A stretch of 64,000 bases of DNA, taken from contig JAITLQ010000013.1 in assembly GCA_031277795.1 (NCBI GenBank), positions 62,001 to 126,000 of the forward strand, read 5' to 3'. The translations under genes and the position numbers were made by a program. Under the pieces are notes generated by a model. The model was not told the DNA's origin and did not search any database. It was given only the letters and a program-made list of their open reading frames with translations. Source of the stretch: Arthrobacter sp. Its GTDB lineage: Bacteria; Actinomycetota; Actinomycetes; Actinomycetales; Micrococcaceae. This document shows, in pieces, positions 17,549-26,651 of the stretch. Every line of letters begins with the position of its first letter. Positions within the stretch are counted from its first letter, which is position 1.

Positions 17549-18595
17549 ATGACCGTCGTCGACATCAACATCCACCACCTGCCCGAGGACCTCTTCACGA
17601 ACCAGAAGATCCTCAACGGCTTCCTCAATTCGGCCCCGCGCGGCTTCGGCGAGATCGCCCACGTGGAGACCCTCGAGTCGGGCAAGAAGCACCTGATCCT
17701 GGAGAAGCCGGCCGGCTTCCAGAACCTCAACTACGTCGAGGGCGACTACTCGGCCGAGGCCAAGCTCGCCGCGATGGACGAGGCCGGCGTGGACTACGGC
17801 ATCATGCGCGTGCCGGTCTGGCAGGAGTGGCTGGACCTGGAGACCTGCAAGGCCGTCAACGACAACGCCGCCGACATCGTGGCGCGTTCGGGCGGCCGCC
17901 TCTTCTCCACCGCCTGCGTGCCGCCGTGGGGCGGCAAGGAGAACGTGGACGAGCTCAAGCGCGCCGTGGACAACGGCGCCGTGGGCGTGCAGCTGGCCTG
18001 CCACTACGGGCAACTCTACCTGGACGATCCGGTGTTCGAGCCCTACCTCAAGGAGATCGAGAAGCTCGACATCCCGGTGATCGTGCACCACACGCCGCTG
18101 CCGGTCGAGTACAAGTCGGTCATCGACTACACCAACCTGCGCCGCGAGTACGGCCGCATCATCGACCAGGGCATCGCCGTGGGCCGCGAGCTCTTCTCCG
18201 GCATGTTCGATCGCATGCCCGGCCTGCGCTTCATCCACACGATGATGGGCGGCAACTGGTTCGCGAACACCGCGCTGCTGACGCCGCACGCCTCCAATAA
18301 GAAGGAGGCGCTGACCCGCCTGGATCCCACGGGCGGCGAGAAGATCACACAGTACTTGAACGAGAACATCTTCTTCGACATGACCCACCCGCACTCCTGG
18401 GGCAAGACCCAGGTCGAGGCGGCCCTGGAGATCAACGGCGCCGATCACTACCTCTTCGGCTCCTCCTTCCCCGTCTTCTACTCGTGGATGGGCCAGGGCG
18501 TCGAGTTCGTCAAGAACGAGCTGGAGATCTCCGACGAGGCCCGCGAGGCGGTGCTCTCCGGCAACGCCAAGCGCCTCTTCAACCTGCCCATCTGA
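17549..18595 (+). CDS. Amidohydrolase-2 (ACMSD-like) family protein
   Basis: 348 residues from the second of two ATGs (the first is out of frame). TIM-barrel amidohydrolase with IPVIVHHTPLP and LRFIHTMMGGNWF. Two usual metal-site positions look altered: the N-terminal HxH reads DINIHHLP (first His replaced by Asn) and the late GSDxP Asp reads FGSSFP. ACMSD-like enzymes decarboxylate or hydrolyse aromatic and muconate-type acids using a metal. Here either the metal site is different or the alignment misleads. It follows the importer and precedes DUF3500, suggesting a shared catabolic role. Confidence 0.8.
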   Translation: MTVVDINIHHLPEDLFTNQKILNGFLNSAPRGFGEIAHVETLESGKKHLILEKPAGFQNLNYVEGDYSAEAKLAAMDEAGVDYGIMRVPVWQEWLDLETCKAVNDNAADIVARSGGRLFSTACVPPWGGKENVDELKRAVDNGAVGVQLACHYGQLYLDDPVFEPYLKEIEKLDIPVIVHHTPLPVEYKSVIDYTNLRREYGRIIDQGIAVGRELFSGMFDRMPGLRFIHTMMGGNWFANTALLTPHASNKKEALTRLDPTGGEKITQYLNENIFFDMTHPHSWGKTQVEAALEINGADHYLFGSSFPVFYSWMGQGVEFVKNELEISDEAREAVLSGNAKRLFNLPI

Positions 18596-18656
18596 TCCCC
18601 CTTCCCCCTTTCCCCCTTGAGGCCGGGGCTCACCCCGGTGTGAAAAGAGCAGAACC

Positions 18657-19970
18657 ATGACTGAGAGCAACGCGGCCGGCGAGGCCATCGACGAGTTCTT
18701 CACCACGGCCCGCACGGCGGGCCGCGCGGAGGCCGTCACTCTGGAAGACGCGGAGTACCGGGACTTTGTGCCCGAGCACTCCGACCCCAAGCTCGTGGGC
18801 TTCCGCGGGCAGGGGTACCAGGAGTTCGCCGATGGGCGCTACGCGGACACCCCGTTCCTGCGCGAGCTGCAGGCGGCGTGGAAGGCCCTCTACGACGAGC
18901 CCTTCCGCGGGATCACCGCCGATGGCACCGTCGTGGAGGGGCTCTACCCGTTGCCCGCCGGGCTGGCGCTGGATCCGGCGCCGGCCGCGGCCGCCGCCGC
19001 GTTGCTCTCCGTCCTCTCCCCGGCCCAGGTGGCTGAGGTGTCCCATCCCTTGGACGCGCCGGAATGGCGGGCCTGGAGCAATCCGGAGTTCGTGATCCAC
19101 CGTGTGGGCCTGCGGCTCGAGGATCAGGGCGAGGAGGTGGTGCTCGCAGCGCTCGAGGTGGTGCGGGCGTCCCTGTCCGCCGAGGGCTTCGCGCGCGTCG
19201 TGGAGGCCATGGAGCTCAACGGTTTCCTGGGCGAGCTCGTTGACCTGCCGCTGCTGATGAACTCGCGCTCCTACTGGTTCTCGCTGTTCGGGGAACCCAC
19301 CGCCGAGGGCGCGTGGGGCTGGCAGCTCTTTGGGCACCACGTGGCCGTCAACTTTGTCTCCGTGGCGGGTCGGCACGTCGTGGCGCCCGTGTTCATCGGG
19401 GCCGAGCCGGCGCTCACGGGCGGCGAGCGCGAGCCGATCTTTGCCGCGCGCGAGGCGTTGGCGCTGCGCCTGGCCGGGTCCTTGTCCGCCGAGCAGGCTT
19501 CCTCCGCCGTGGTCTTCGATTCGGTGCTTGACCCGGCCATGCCGGAGGGGCGCGTGCACCCGGCCGACGAGCGCCACGTGGCCGGGGCCTTCCGCGACAA
19601 CCGCGTGGTTCCGTACGAGGGCCTGCGTGCCACCGAGCTCTCCACCCAGCAGCGCGAGTGGCTGTGGGAGATCGCGGAGGACTTCCTGCTCCTGCTCAAG
19701 CCGGAGCAGCGTTCCCTCACCATGGCGGCCGTGCGCGCCCAGGTCCAGGACACCTGGTTCTCCTGGTACGGCGCCACGGACGGCTCGCAGCCCAACTACC
19801 TGCGCATCCAGTCCCCCGTGCTCATTGCCGAGCTGGACCACCACGCCGGTGTGTGGCTCGAGAACAAGCTGCCCGCCCGCTTCCACGTGCACTCCACGCT
19901 GCGCCTGCCCAACGGCAACGACTACGGCAAGGCGTACGTCGCGCAATTCGTGGCCGGCGCCGGGCGGTAG
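18657..19970 (+). CDS. DUF3500-family protein
   Basis: 437 residues. DUF3500 hallmarks: LQLFGHHVAVNFV, a duplicated FGAEPA-like block (FIGAEPALTGGEREPIFA), YEGLRATELSTQQR and the C-terminal WFSWYGATDGSQPNYLRIQ ... HVHSTLRLPNGNDYG. Function is unknown; genes of this family often sit in catabolic clusters. It ends the rightward operon, and is followed by a 9-bp microrepeat, a terminator and a family A palindrome. Confidence 0.85.
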   Translation: MTESNAAGEAIDEFFTTARTAGRAEAVTLEDAEYRDFVPEHSDPKLVGFRGQGYQEFADGRYADTPFLRELQAAWKALYDEPFRGITADGTVVEGLYPLPAGLALDPAPAAAAAALLSVLSPAQVAEVSHPLDAPEWRAWSNPEFVIHRVGLRLEDQGEEVVLAALEVVRASLSAEGFARVVEAMELNGFLGELVDLPLLMNSRSYWFSLFGEPTAEGAWGWQLFGHHVAVNFVSVAGRHVVAPVFIGAEPALTGGEREPIFAAREALALRLAGSLSAEQASSAVVFDSVLDPAMPEGRVHPADERHVAGAFRDNRVVPYEGLRATELSTQQREWLWEIAEDFLLLLKPEQRSLTMAAVRAQVQDTWFSWYGATDGSQPNYLRIQSPVLIAELDHHAGVWLENKLPARFHVHSTLRLPNGNDYGKAYVAQFVAGAGR

Positions 19971-19995
19971 CTTGGCGCTTCGGCGCCTCGGCGGT

Positions 19996-20054
19996 GCCGT
20001 CTGGGCCGTCTGGGCCGTCTGGGCCGCCGGGGCCGCCGGGGCCGCTTGGGCCGC
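19996..20054. repeat. Short tandem repeat (9-bp unit)
   Basis: Three copies of GCCGTCTGG followed by degenerate GCCGCCGGG/GCCGCTTGG units directly after the DUF3500 stop. Probably slippage-derived; no function is visible. Confidence 0.7.
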
Positions 20055-20091
20055 TCGCCACCTCTGCCACCCTCGTGCTGCCGCACGACCT

Positions 20092-20123
20092 GGGGCCGCC
20101 CTCCCCCTCGGGAGGGCGGCCCC
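20092..20123 (+). terminator. GC-rich hairpin after DUF3500
   Basis: Perfect 14-bp stem GGGGCCGCCCTCCC / GGGAGGGCGGCCCC with loop CCTC. It ends the rightward catabolic operon; no T tract. Confidence 0.75.
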
Positions 20124-20140
20124 GTCCGCGGGGGCAGGAC

Positions 20141-20215
20141 GGCCTCCACCCCTTCGGAATCGGAGTGGGTTCGGTACGCTTTTTGGCCAAAAAGCGTACC
20201 GAACCCACTCCGATT
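20141..20215. repeat. Family A palindrome copy 2 (left bracket of the C45-Dpp module)
   Basis: A 17-bp flank GGCCTCCACCCCTTCGG followed by a perfect 58-bp palindrome (20158-20215): arms begin AATCGGAGTGGGTTCGGTAC, the centre is CTTTTTGGCCAAAAAG. Bases 20141-20214 match 27483-27556 in the same orientation with one difference. It lies between the convergent DUF3500 and rpiR genes. Confidence 0.92.
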
Positions 20216-20257
20216 TCGAGGCGGTGAGCGTGCTCCGCGAGCATCCGAAGGGACCAG

Positions 20258-21190
20258 CTAGGGCGTTGGGAACCCGCCCGCCGCGGGCGAATAACCGAGC
20301 GACGTTCTGATGCGCGTCAGCTCGTGATTCGTCGCCACGGCCGTCTCCGGATCGGCCGAGGCCATCGTGTGGACCAGCGCGTCGCCCACCAGAATCCCCG
20401 TCAGTGCCTCCGAGGTCAGCCCCGTGGGGGTGTGAGGAGCCTCAATGACCACCTCTGCACGGCCGGAGAGCGCTTCAGGAATCTCCTCACCCACCACCAC
20501 GATCGGGCACTCCAGGATGGCGGCGCGTTCCGCGATGGCGTGGAGATCTGGAACGGTGCGCCCGGGCGCGAACAGGACCACCGCGTCTCGCCTCGAAAGT
20601 GCGAGCAGCTCATCTGCCAGGCGGAACCCCGAGTCGTCGAGGTGCCGGCTCGACCGCCCGATACGACCGAGCCGCGTCGCCAGGTGCTGAGCCGCGATCG
20701 ACGACGAACCGACGCCATAGCTGAACACCGTGCTCGCCGCGAGCAGTGTCGCGGCCGCCGTCCCGATCACGTTCGCGTCGATCGATTCCCCCGCAAGCTC
20801 CAGCCGTTCGGCGGCTTCTTCGCGCACCCGGGCCCAGATTCCTTCAACGTTTTCACCCACGCTCTCGAGTCGGCGCAGGGCTCGCGTCTCAGGCGGCACC
20901 TCGTTCGAAAAGGAAATGGCGAGCCCTCGTTTCAGGTCCGGAAGCCCCCGGTAGCCCAACGACTGCACGGCTCTGACCACTGTGGCTCCACTCGTGCCCG
21001 CCTGTTTTCCCAACTCTTGGGCACTCAGGTACAGCAACCGTTCTGGCGCCGTGTTGGCAAGCAGGCGAGCGACGGTTCGTTCGGTTCGTGAGAGCTGGTC
21101 CCACCGCTGTTCGATCCGCTCGCGCAACGCGGCCACGGGCGAAGTTCCCGTAACGGCTGTTGCAGGAGTCACACTCTGTGTACTATTCAT
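20258..21190 (-). CDS. RpiR/MurR-family transcriptional regulator with SIS domain
   Basis: 310 residues. N-terminal RpiR helix-turn-helix (LSRTERTVARLLANTAPERL ... GKQAGTSGATVVRAVQSLGY) and a C-terminal SIS fold (TVFSYGVGSSSIAAQHLATRL). Such regulators sense phosphosugars or related ligands. Divergent from the C45 acyltransferase operon with 65 bp between the starts, so it is the likely regulator of that operon. Base use is less GC-biased than in the genes to the left. Confidence 0.92.
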   Translation of the reverse strand: MNSTQSVTPATAVTGTSPVAALRERIEQRWDQLSRTERTVARLLANTAPERLLYLSAQELGKQAGTSGATVVRAVQSLGYRGLPDLKRGLAISFSNEVPPETRALRRLESVGENVEGIWARVREEAAERLELAGESIDANVIGTAAATLLAASTVFSYGVGSSSIAAQHLATRLGRIGRSSRHLDDSGFRLADELLALSRRDAVVLFAPGRTVPDLHAIAERAAILECPIVVVGEEIPEALSGRAEVVIEAPHTPTGLTSEALTGILVGDALVHTMASADPETAVATNHELTRIRTSLGYSPAAGGFPTP

Positions 21191-21206
21191 TGCAATCCCA
21201 TCTGTT

Positions 21207-21224
21207 CTGTAACAAATCGTACAG
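21207..21224. promoter_or_regulatory. Possible RpiR operator
   Basis: Inverted repeat CTGTA - 8 bases - TACAG in the AT-richer 65-bp gap between rpiR and the C45 gene. Short, so only suggestive. Confidence 0.45.
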
Positions 21225-21255
21225 CTGGGCCGCGTCGACGAAAGGACAGCGCCGC

Positions 21256-22422
21256 GTGAGCGAGCTGCGCACGATCGAGATTTCAGGCCCGCCCAGAGAG
21301 CGCGGGCGTCAGTACGGTGAGGCAGTCGCCGACCTCATCACCCAAGCCATTGAGTACTATTCGGGCGCCTTCTGGACCCAAGTCTCCCGCACCTGGGAGG
21401 AGCTCCGCCTCGAGGCCTCGCGGTGGTTGCCCTTGTGCGAGGCAACCGCACCCGAGCTCGTTGAAGAGATGCGTGGCATCGCAGAGGGCGCCGGCCGCGA
21501 GTTGCTCGACATCCTGCTGCTCAATCTCCGCGGCGAGATCATCTACGACGCCGAGTCTCGCCCCACCACCGAGCCGGACGCGCACGTGGAGGGTTGTACG
21601 TCCTTTGCGCTGTTCGATCAGGCCGCAGGCGACGGACACGTCTACGCCGGCCAAAATTGGGATTGGCGCGCAGGCGCCGCCCCCACGGTCATGATCCTTC
21701 GCATCAAGCAGGACCCACTGCCCACCATCACCATGCAGGTCGAGGCAGGTCAGATCGGCCGACACGGCGCGAACTCGGCGGGGATCGCTCTCAATGCCAA
21801 CGGCCTCGGCGGACGTTTCGGTTCAGGGCTCGGCCTGCCACAGACCTTCATCCGACGGCTTGTGCTCAACCAAGCGGAGCTTTCCGACGCGCTGAACACC
21901 CTGTTTCGCCTACCGACACACATCTCGTCCAACACGCTGATCACCTACCGCGGGGGCTTCGCCATCGACGTGGAGTCAACCCCAGAGGGACACCACAGCC
22001 TCGAGGCCGACGGGGGCCTCCTCGTGCACGGCAACCACTACCAAGGCCCTCTCCCCTCGGCCCTGCGCACGCGGTACCGGCCGGTGTCGGTGGATTCCCT
22101 CTATCGCGTGCCGCGCACCATCCGCGGTCTCCGTGAGGCAGCCAACCGCGTCACGCCAGAGGCCGTGCGTGCAGTGATCCACGAAAGCATGTCCGACCAT
22201 CTGGGATTCCCGGAATCGGTGTGCACCCATCCGGACACGCGACGGCCCCTGGTGCGGCAGTGGGCCACGCTGCTGTCTAGTTGCGTGGACCTCACCAGCG
22301 GTGAATACCGCGTCAGCGCTGGGACGCCCTGCGCGAACGACTACACGCTGTTGCCGTGGAACCTCCTCGACGGCCCCGGTTCAGCCTTCGCGATCCCCCC
22401 GACTTCAAGGAGGTCTCAGTGA
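21256..22422 (+). CDS. C45-family acyltransferase/amidohydrolase (penicillin acyltransferase-like)
   Basis: 388 residues from GTG 21256 (AAAGGAC upstream); an earlier ATG at 21160 would overlap rpiR and the operator. The Ntn-hydrolase motif EGCTSF places Gly113-Cys114 as the autocleavage site, with Cys114 becoming the N-terminal nucleophile, close to its position in fungal isopenicillin N acyltransferase. YAGQNWDW and the HGANSAGIALNANGLG block are also typical. Members cleave or exchange acyl groups on amides. No signal peptide, so it acts in the cytoplasm, probably on material brought in by the ABC importer encoded directly downstream (GTGA overlap). Confidence 0.9.
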   Translation: MSELRTIEISGPPRERGRQYGEAVADLITQAIEYYSGAFWTQVSRTWEELRLEASRWLPLCEATAPELVEEMRGIAEGAGRELLDILLLNLRGEIIYDAESRPTTEPDAHVEGCTSFALFDQAAGDGHVYAGQNWDWRAGAAPTVMILRIKQDPLPTITMQVEAGQIGRHGANSAGIALNANGLGGRFGSGLGLPQTFIRRLVLNQAELSDALNTLFRLPTHISSNTLITYRGGFAIDVESTPEGHHSLEADGGLLVHGNHYQGPLPSALRTRYRPVSVDSLYRVPRTIRGLREAANRVTPEAVRAVIHESMSDHLGFPESVCTHPDTRRPLVRQWATLLSSCVDLTSGEYRVSAGTPCANDYTLLPWNLLDGPGSAFAIPPTSRRSQ

Positions 22423-24071
22423 ATTCACCTTCGCGCAGGGCGCGGCTCACGGCGGCGACGATCGCGCTCCCCCTCGCCACAGCCTTGACGCTGTCAGGTT
22501 GTTCCACGCACGTCGGCGGAGCCGTCGACGTGGCCTTCCTACCCCAGACCTCGCCCGCCGTCGGAGACCTGGATCGCGTCAAGTGGTCGCTCCCCCAGGA
22601 GCCGGCTGTTCTGGACCCGGACGCCGTCAGCGACACCAGCGCCAGCACCGTGCTCGCCAATGTCTGCGACCGCCTGATGCAGGTTCAACCGGACCTCACC
22701 ACACAACCCGGGTTGGCCTCCTCCGCCGAGTGGACCGACGACACGACGATCAAGTTCATCTTGCGCCCCAACGTGCGCTTCCACGACGGAAGCACCATGG
22801 ACGCCGATTCCGTTGTCTGGTCCTTGCAGCGCCACATGGCAGAGGATGCCGAGGAATCCGACGAGTACGGCAACGTCGAGTCCGTCAGCGCGACCGGGCC
22901 TCTTGAGGTCACGGTGAAGATGAAGCAGCGAGACGCGATCTTCCTTCAAGCCATGGCCGGCAACGGCGGCATCATTTTCAGCCCTTCGGCCGTCGCGGAC
23001 GCAGGGGACAATTTCGGCGGGCCGGGGTCCACCGACGCCTGCAGCGGTCGATACCGCGTGGGTGAGTGGAAATCCGGCACCAGCCTGACCCTCAACCGCT
23101 TCGACGAATACTGGAACACTGACCGAACCGCCCACACGCAACGCATCCTGTTCACGTGGGCCGATGACGATGCCGTGACCAACTCGCTCATCGGCGGAGA
23201 GGTGCAGGGCGCTTATCTGGGCACCGCAGCTGCTGCCGTTCCTCTCCTCGGCAACTCCGACTTCACCGTGGCGCAGGGGCCCGCAACCAACGCGTGGTCA
23301 CTCATCCCGACACGCTCAGGCCTCCTGTCCGATGTTCGGGTTCGGCGAGCGCTCTCCCTGGCGCTCGATAGAGAAGGCGTCGCGCGTGCAGGGTTCGCTT
23401 CCTTGGCCACACCGGCCAAGACGCCGCTTGGTGAAGGAGCATGGGGCTATGAGCGGGACGCCTTTGCGGCGGCCGACGAGCAACTCGAGGGCGCTCCGGC
23501 CAAGCCATCGGCCGACGATCTGGAAGCGGCAACCTCTCTGATCCGCGAGGCTGGGGATGAGGGGAAGGAGCTCGTCGTGGCCAGCGACGGACAACCGGTC
23601 AGAAACGTCATCGCCAACAGCATCGCCTCAGCCGCCAAGAAGATCGGCCTGTCGCCCAAGATCATCGTGGTCCCTCCGCAGCAATACGGCGACTTCTACT
23701 CCGATGAAGCGCTGCGGGCCAAGGCCGATCTGTTCTCAGACGAGTACTACATCTCCAAGAACGATCCGGTGGGTTTCTACAAGAATGCCGCCTCCACGGC
23801 GGGTCTGAACTATCTCGGTTTCAACGATCCCGCAGTTGACGCCATGATCCCCAAGGCCAAGGCGGCCACCGACGAAACCGCACGTGCCGCGTTGGCGATT
23901 GCCCTTCAGAACAAGTGGAACGACGCCATGATCTGGATTCCGGTTGTCGAGACGCCCACCACGTTGGCAATGGCCTCCGATATCACCGGCGCTGTGGCCT
24001 CCGCGGCCTATCTCTACTACCCCTGGGCTGCGGACCTCGGCGCCGCTCGAAAGGACGGTGAAGGCAAGTGA
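22419..24071 (+). CDS. Oligopeptide/dipeptide-type (SBP_bac_5) binding lipoprotein
   Basis: 550 residues from GTG 22419, with AAGGAGG upstream. Signal peptide with lipobox LSGC, then the extended-family-5 fold: KFILRPNVRFHDGSTMDADSV is split over the conserved signature, later YRVGEWKSGTSLTLNRFDEYW and VRRALSLALDR. It binds peptides or other amide-linked solutes outside the cell. First transporter gene of the operon; its stop overlaps the next GTG. Confidence 0.92.
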   Translation: MNSPSRRARLTAATIALPLATALTLSGCSTHVGGAVDVAFLPQTSPAVGDLDRVKWSLPQEPAVLDPDAVSDTSASTVLANVCDRLMQVQPDLTTQPGLASSAEWTDDTTIKFILRPNVRFHDGSTMDADSVVWSLQRHMAEDAEESDEYGNVESVSATGPLEVTVKMKQRDAIFLQAMAGNGGIIFSPSAVADAGDNFGGPGSTDACSGRYRVGEWKSGTSLTLNRFDEYWNTDRTAHTQRILFTWADDDAVTNSLIGGEVQGAYLGTAAAAVPLLGNSDFTVAQGPATNAWSLIPTRSGLLSDVRVRRALSLALDREGVARAGFASLATPAKTPLGEGAWGYERDAFAAADEQLEGAPAKPSADDLEAATSLIREAGDEGKELVVASDGQPVRNVIANSIASAAKKIGLSPKIIVVPPQQYGDFYSDEALRAKADLFSDEYYISKNDPVGFYKNAASTAGLNYLGFNDPAVDAMIPKAKAATDETARAALAIALQNKWNDAMIWIPVVETPTTLAMASDITGAVASAAYLYYPWAADLGAARKDGEGK

Positions 24072-25018
24072 CATCACTCATCATCCGCCGCGTCGGCGGC
24101 ATGCTGTTGACCTTGTTCATCGCTTCCATGGTGATCTTCTTCGCCCTCCAGGCGGCACCCGGCGACCCGGTCACCAACATCATCGGAGATCCCGAAAAGG
24201 TCACCCCGGAGAGGATCGCAGCGGTTCGAGCCGAGTTCGGCTTGGACCGCCCAGTCCTGGTGCAGTATTTCGTGTGGCTGGGTGGAGTCTTTAGCGGCGA
24301 CTGGGGCACGTCCTTCCACTACGCCCAACCCGTCTCCACACTTGTCTGGAGCCGACTGCCGGTGACCCTGGGCCTCGTCCTCTTCGCATCCATCATCTTC
24401 ATCGTGGTGGGAGTCCTGTTGGGGCTTGCCGCCGCTCTTCGGCGCGGGCGCCGCACGGACGCTGCTGTCACCGCGACGACCACCTTGCTTTCATCACTCC
24501 CGTCGTTCGTGATCGGTCTCATCCTGGTGTACGTCCTCGGCGTGAATCTTCGTTGGTTCCCTGTGGCGGGCCTCGGTGAGGGATTCTTCAGTCAGGTGTG
24601 GCACCTGACTCTCCCCGCAATTTCCCTCGCGTTGGGCGCTTTGGCGGTCATCGCTCGCGTCACGCGCCAGAGCAGCATTGAACAACTCGATGCGGACCAC
24701 GTCGAGGCTGCCCGTGGCTACGGGCTTGCGCGGCCTGCGGTGATCCGCCGCCACGTGTTGCGCAATGCGTGGGGCCCCATCATCACCATGGCGGCCATCG
24801 TCGTGGCCAGCCTCCTCGCCGGCACCGTCGTCATTGAGTCGGTCTTTGGACTCAGCGGCATCGGAACGCTCTTGGTCAACGGCATCAACACCCAAGATTT
24901 CCCCGTGGTCCAGGCGGTCCTGATGTTCATGGTGGTGGCCTACATGGTCACCACCACAGTGGTCGACCTCTTGCAGAACCTGTTGGATCCCCGTCTGCGC
25001 GTCAGGAGGACCGCATGA
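24068..25018 (+). CDS. DppB-type ABC permease
   Basis: 316 residues. N-terminal IIRRVGGMLLTLFIASMVIF membrane segment and GDPVTNIIGDPEKVTPERIA, the family's first periplasmic loop, then five more helices and the EAARGYGLARPAVIRRHVLRNA coupling (EAA) loop. Forms the channel with the DppC-type partner that starts in its last four bases. Confidence 0.94.
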   Translation: MTSLIIRRVGGMLLTLFIASMVIFFALQAAPGDPVTNIIGDPEKVTPERIAAVRAEFGLDRPVLVQYFVWLGGVFSGDWGTSFHYAQPVSTLVWSRLPVTLGLVLFASIIFIVVGVLLGLAAALRRGRRTDAAVTATTTLLSSLPSFVIGLILVYVLGVNLRWFPVAGLGEGFFSQVWHLTLPAISLALGALAVIARVTRQSSIEQLDADHVEAARGYGLARPAVIRRHVLRNAWGPIITMAAIVVASLLAGTVVIESVFGLSGIGTLLVNGINTQDFPVVQAVLMFMVVAYMVTTTVVDLLQNLLDPRLRVRRTA

Positions 25019-25869
25019 GCACCCTGACTGTCACACCGCTCCCCGCGCTCCAGCCTCGATCTCGTTTCGGTGTCATCGCATGGGTGTGCAGCGTCTTCCT
25101 GGTCGTCATCGTGGTGGGTGCATTGCTCGCTCCGATGCTCGCCCCCTATGCGCCGGACGAGATTGACTTCGACAACATCTGGTCCTCGCCGAACGCCGCT
25201 CACTGGCTCGGTACGGATCAACTGGGTCGAGATCTACTCTCCCGCGCGCTCTTCGGTGCACGCGACAGCCTGCTCGGCCCGGTCCTCCTTCTCTTGCTTG
25301 CAACCGTGGCCGGCCTCGCCATCGGCACGCTGGCGGCGTGGAAGGGCGGGTGGGTCGATACGCTCTTGGCCCGCATCACCGACGTCATGTTCGCTTTTCC
25401 TGGCATCTTGTTTGTTGTGCTGGTCATCGCTGTCCTGGGGCAGGGAGCGGCAACAACAATTGTTGCGTTAGCCCTGGCCTACACCCCGGTGATCGCCAAG
25501 TACACGCGCAGCCTGGTCCTGGCAGAGATGGTCCGCCCCTACGTCGACGCCTATCGTCTCCAGGGGGTTTCCCCCACGAGCATCGCCGTCCGCTTTGTGG
25601 TTCCGAATATCGCCCCGTCGATGGTGGGCTATCTGGTCGTCCTCTTCGGCGACGCACTCATGAGCCTGGCCACACTGAGCTACCTCGGCTTTGGATCGCA
25701 GCCGCCGAGCTCCGAATGGGGCCTCATGGTTCAAGAAGGCCAGTCGGCAGTGATCCAGGGCTACTTCTGGCCGGTCTTCGTCCCTGGTGCCCTCATCGCC
25801 CTGGTGGTGGTCGCCGTCAACGTCGTCGGGGTCAAGATCTCCGACCGCATGAATGCGAGGATGCGATGA
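25015..25869 (+). CDS. DppC-type ABC permease
   Basis: 284 residues. An N-terminal membrane segment, LAPYAPDEIDFDNIW, the HWLGTDQLGRDLLSRALFGAR signature of DppC-like proteins split across positions ~55-75, and an EAA loop (YVDAYRLQGVSPTSIAVRFV). Pairs with the preceding DppB. ATGA overlaps at both ends. Confidence 0.94.
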   Translation: MSTLTVTPLPALQPRSRFGVIAWVCSVFLVVIVVGALLAPMLAPYAPDEIDFDNIWSSPNAAHWLGTDQLGRDLLSRALFGARDSLLGPVLLLLLATVAGLAIGTLAAWKGGWVDTLLARITDVMFAFPGILFVVLVIAVLGQGAATTIVALALAYTPVIAKYTRSLVLAEMVRPYVDAYRLQGVSPTSIAVRFVVPNIAPSMVGYLVVLFGDALMSLATLSYLGFGSQPPSSEWGLMVQEGQSAVIQGYFWPVFVPGALIALVVVAVNVVGVKISDRMNARMR

Positions 25870-26651
25870 GCTCACTAGTCCAGATTGAGGACCTTCGCCT
25901 GTCCTTCGCCGGAAGGGAAGTACTGCATGGGGTGAGCCTGGAGGTTCGGCAAGGCGAAACCGTTGCGCTCGTGGGCGAGTCAGGTTCCGGCAAGTCGAGC
26001 ACCATTCGCTCCTTGCTCAACCTGTATCCAGACACGGCCACCCACTCTGGTATCGCCAGCGTGGACGGGGTCGACGCGCTCTCGGCGTCCGCCGCCGCGC
26101 TGCACGGGCTGCGCTCGCGCGTGGTCTCGATGGTGCACCAGGACCCGCGCTCCAGCCTCAACCCAGTGAGAACGGTGGGCGACAGCGTCATGGAGCGCCT
26201 CGTCCACGTGCACGGAGTACCGGTGGCCCAAGCGCGCGCCACCGCTGTGGAGCTGCTCGAGCAGGTGGGCATACGCGACGCCGCAGCGAAACTTCGGCTG
26301 TACCCCCATGCCTTCTCCGGCGGCATGTTGCAACGAGTGGCCATCGCAGCGGCGCTCACCGTCGATCCCCGTGTCTTGCTGGCCGACGAGGCTACGAGCG
26401 CGCTCGACGTCACCACGCAGGCCGAGGTGCTCTCGGTGCTGCGCCGGCTCCAGAGAGAACGGGAACTCGCGGTCCTCATGGTGACCCACGACCTCCATCT
26501 CGCAGCCGCCTTCTGTGATCGCGTCTACGTGATGTTGCACGGGACCGTGGTCGAGGAAATTGAGGGCAACCGGCTCTTCTCAAGCGCGGAACACGACTAC
26601 ACGCGCCACCTCCTGGAGGCGGCCCCCCACCTGAAGCGGAGGACGGCATGA
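25866..26651 (+). CDS. DppD-type ABC ATPase
   Basis: 261 residues from ATG 25866 (overlap with dppC-type stop). Walker A GESGSGKSS, signature FSGGMLQRVAIAAAL, Walker B VLLADEATSALD, switch His in MVTHDL. It is shorter than typical DppD, which carries a ~60-residue C-terminal peptide-transporter extension; here the protein ends soon after HDYTRHLLEAAPHL. Confidence 0.92.
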   Translation: MSSLVQIEDLRLSFAGREVLHGVSLEVRQGETVALVGESGSGKSSTIRSLLNLYPDTATHSGIASVDGVDALSASAAALHGLRSRVVSMVHQDPRSSLNPVRTVGDSVMERLVHVHGVPVAQARATAVELLEQVGIRDAAAKLRLYPHAFSGGMLQRVAIAAALTVDPRVLLADEATSALDVTTQAEVLSVLRRLQRERELAVLMVTHDLHLAAAFCDRVYVMLHGTVVEEIEGNRLFSSAEHDYTRHLLEAAPHLKRRTA

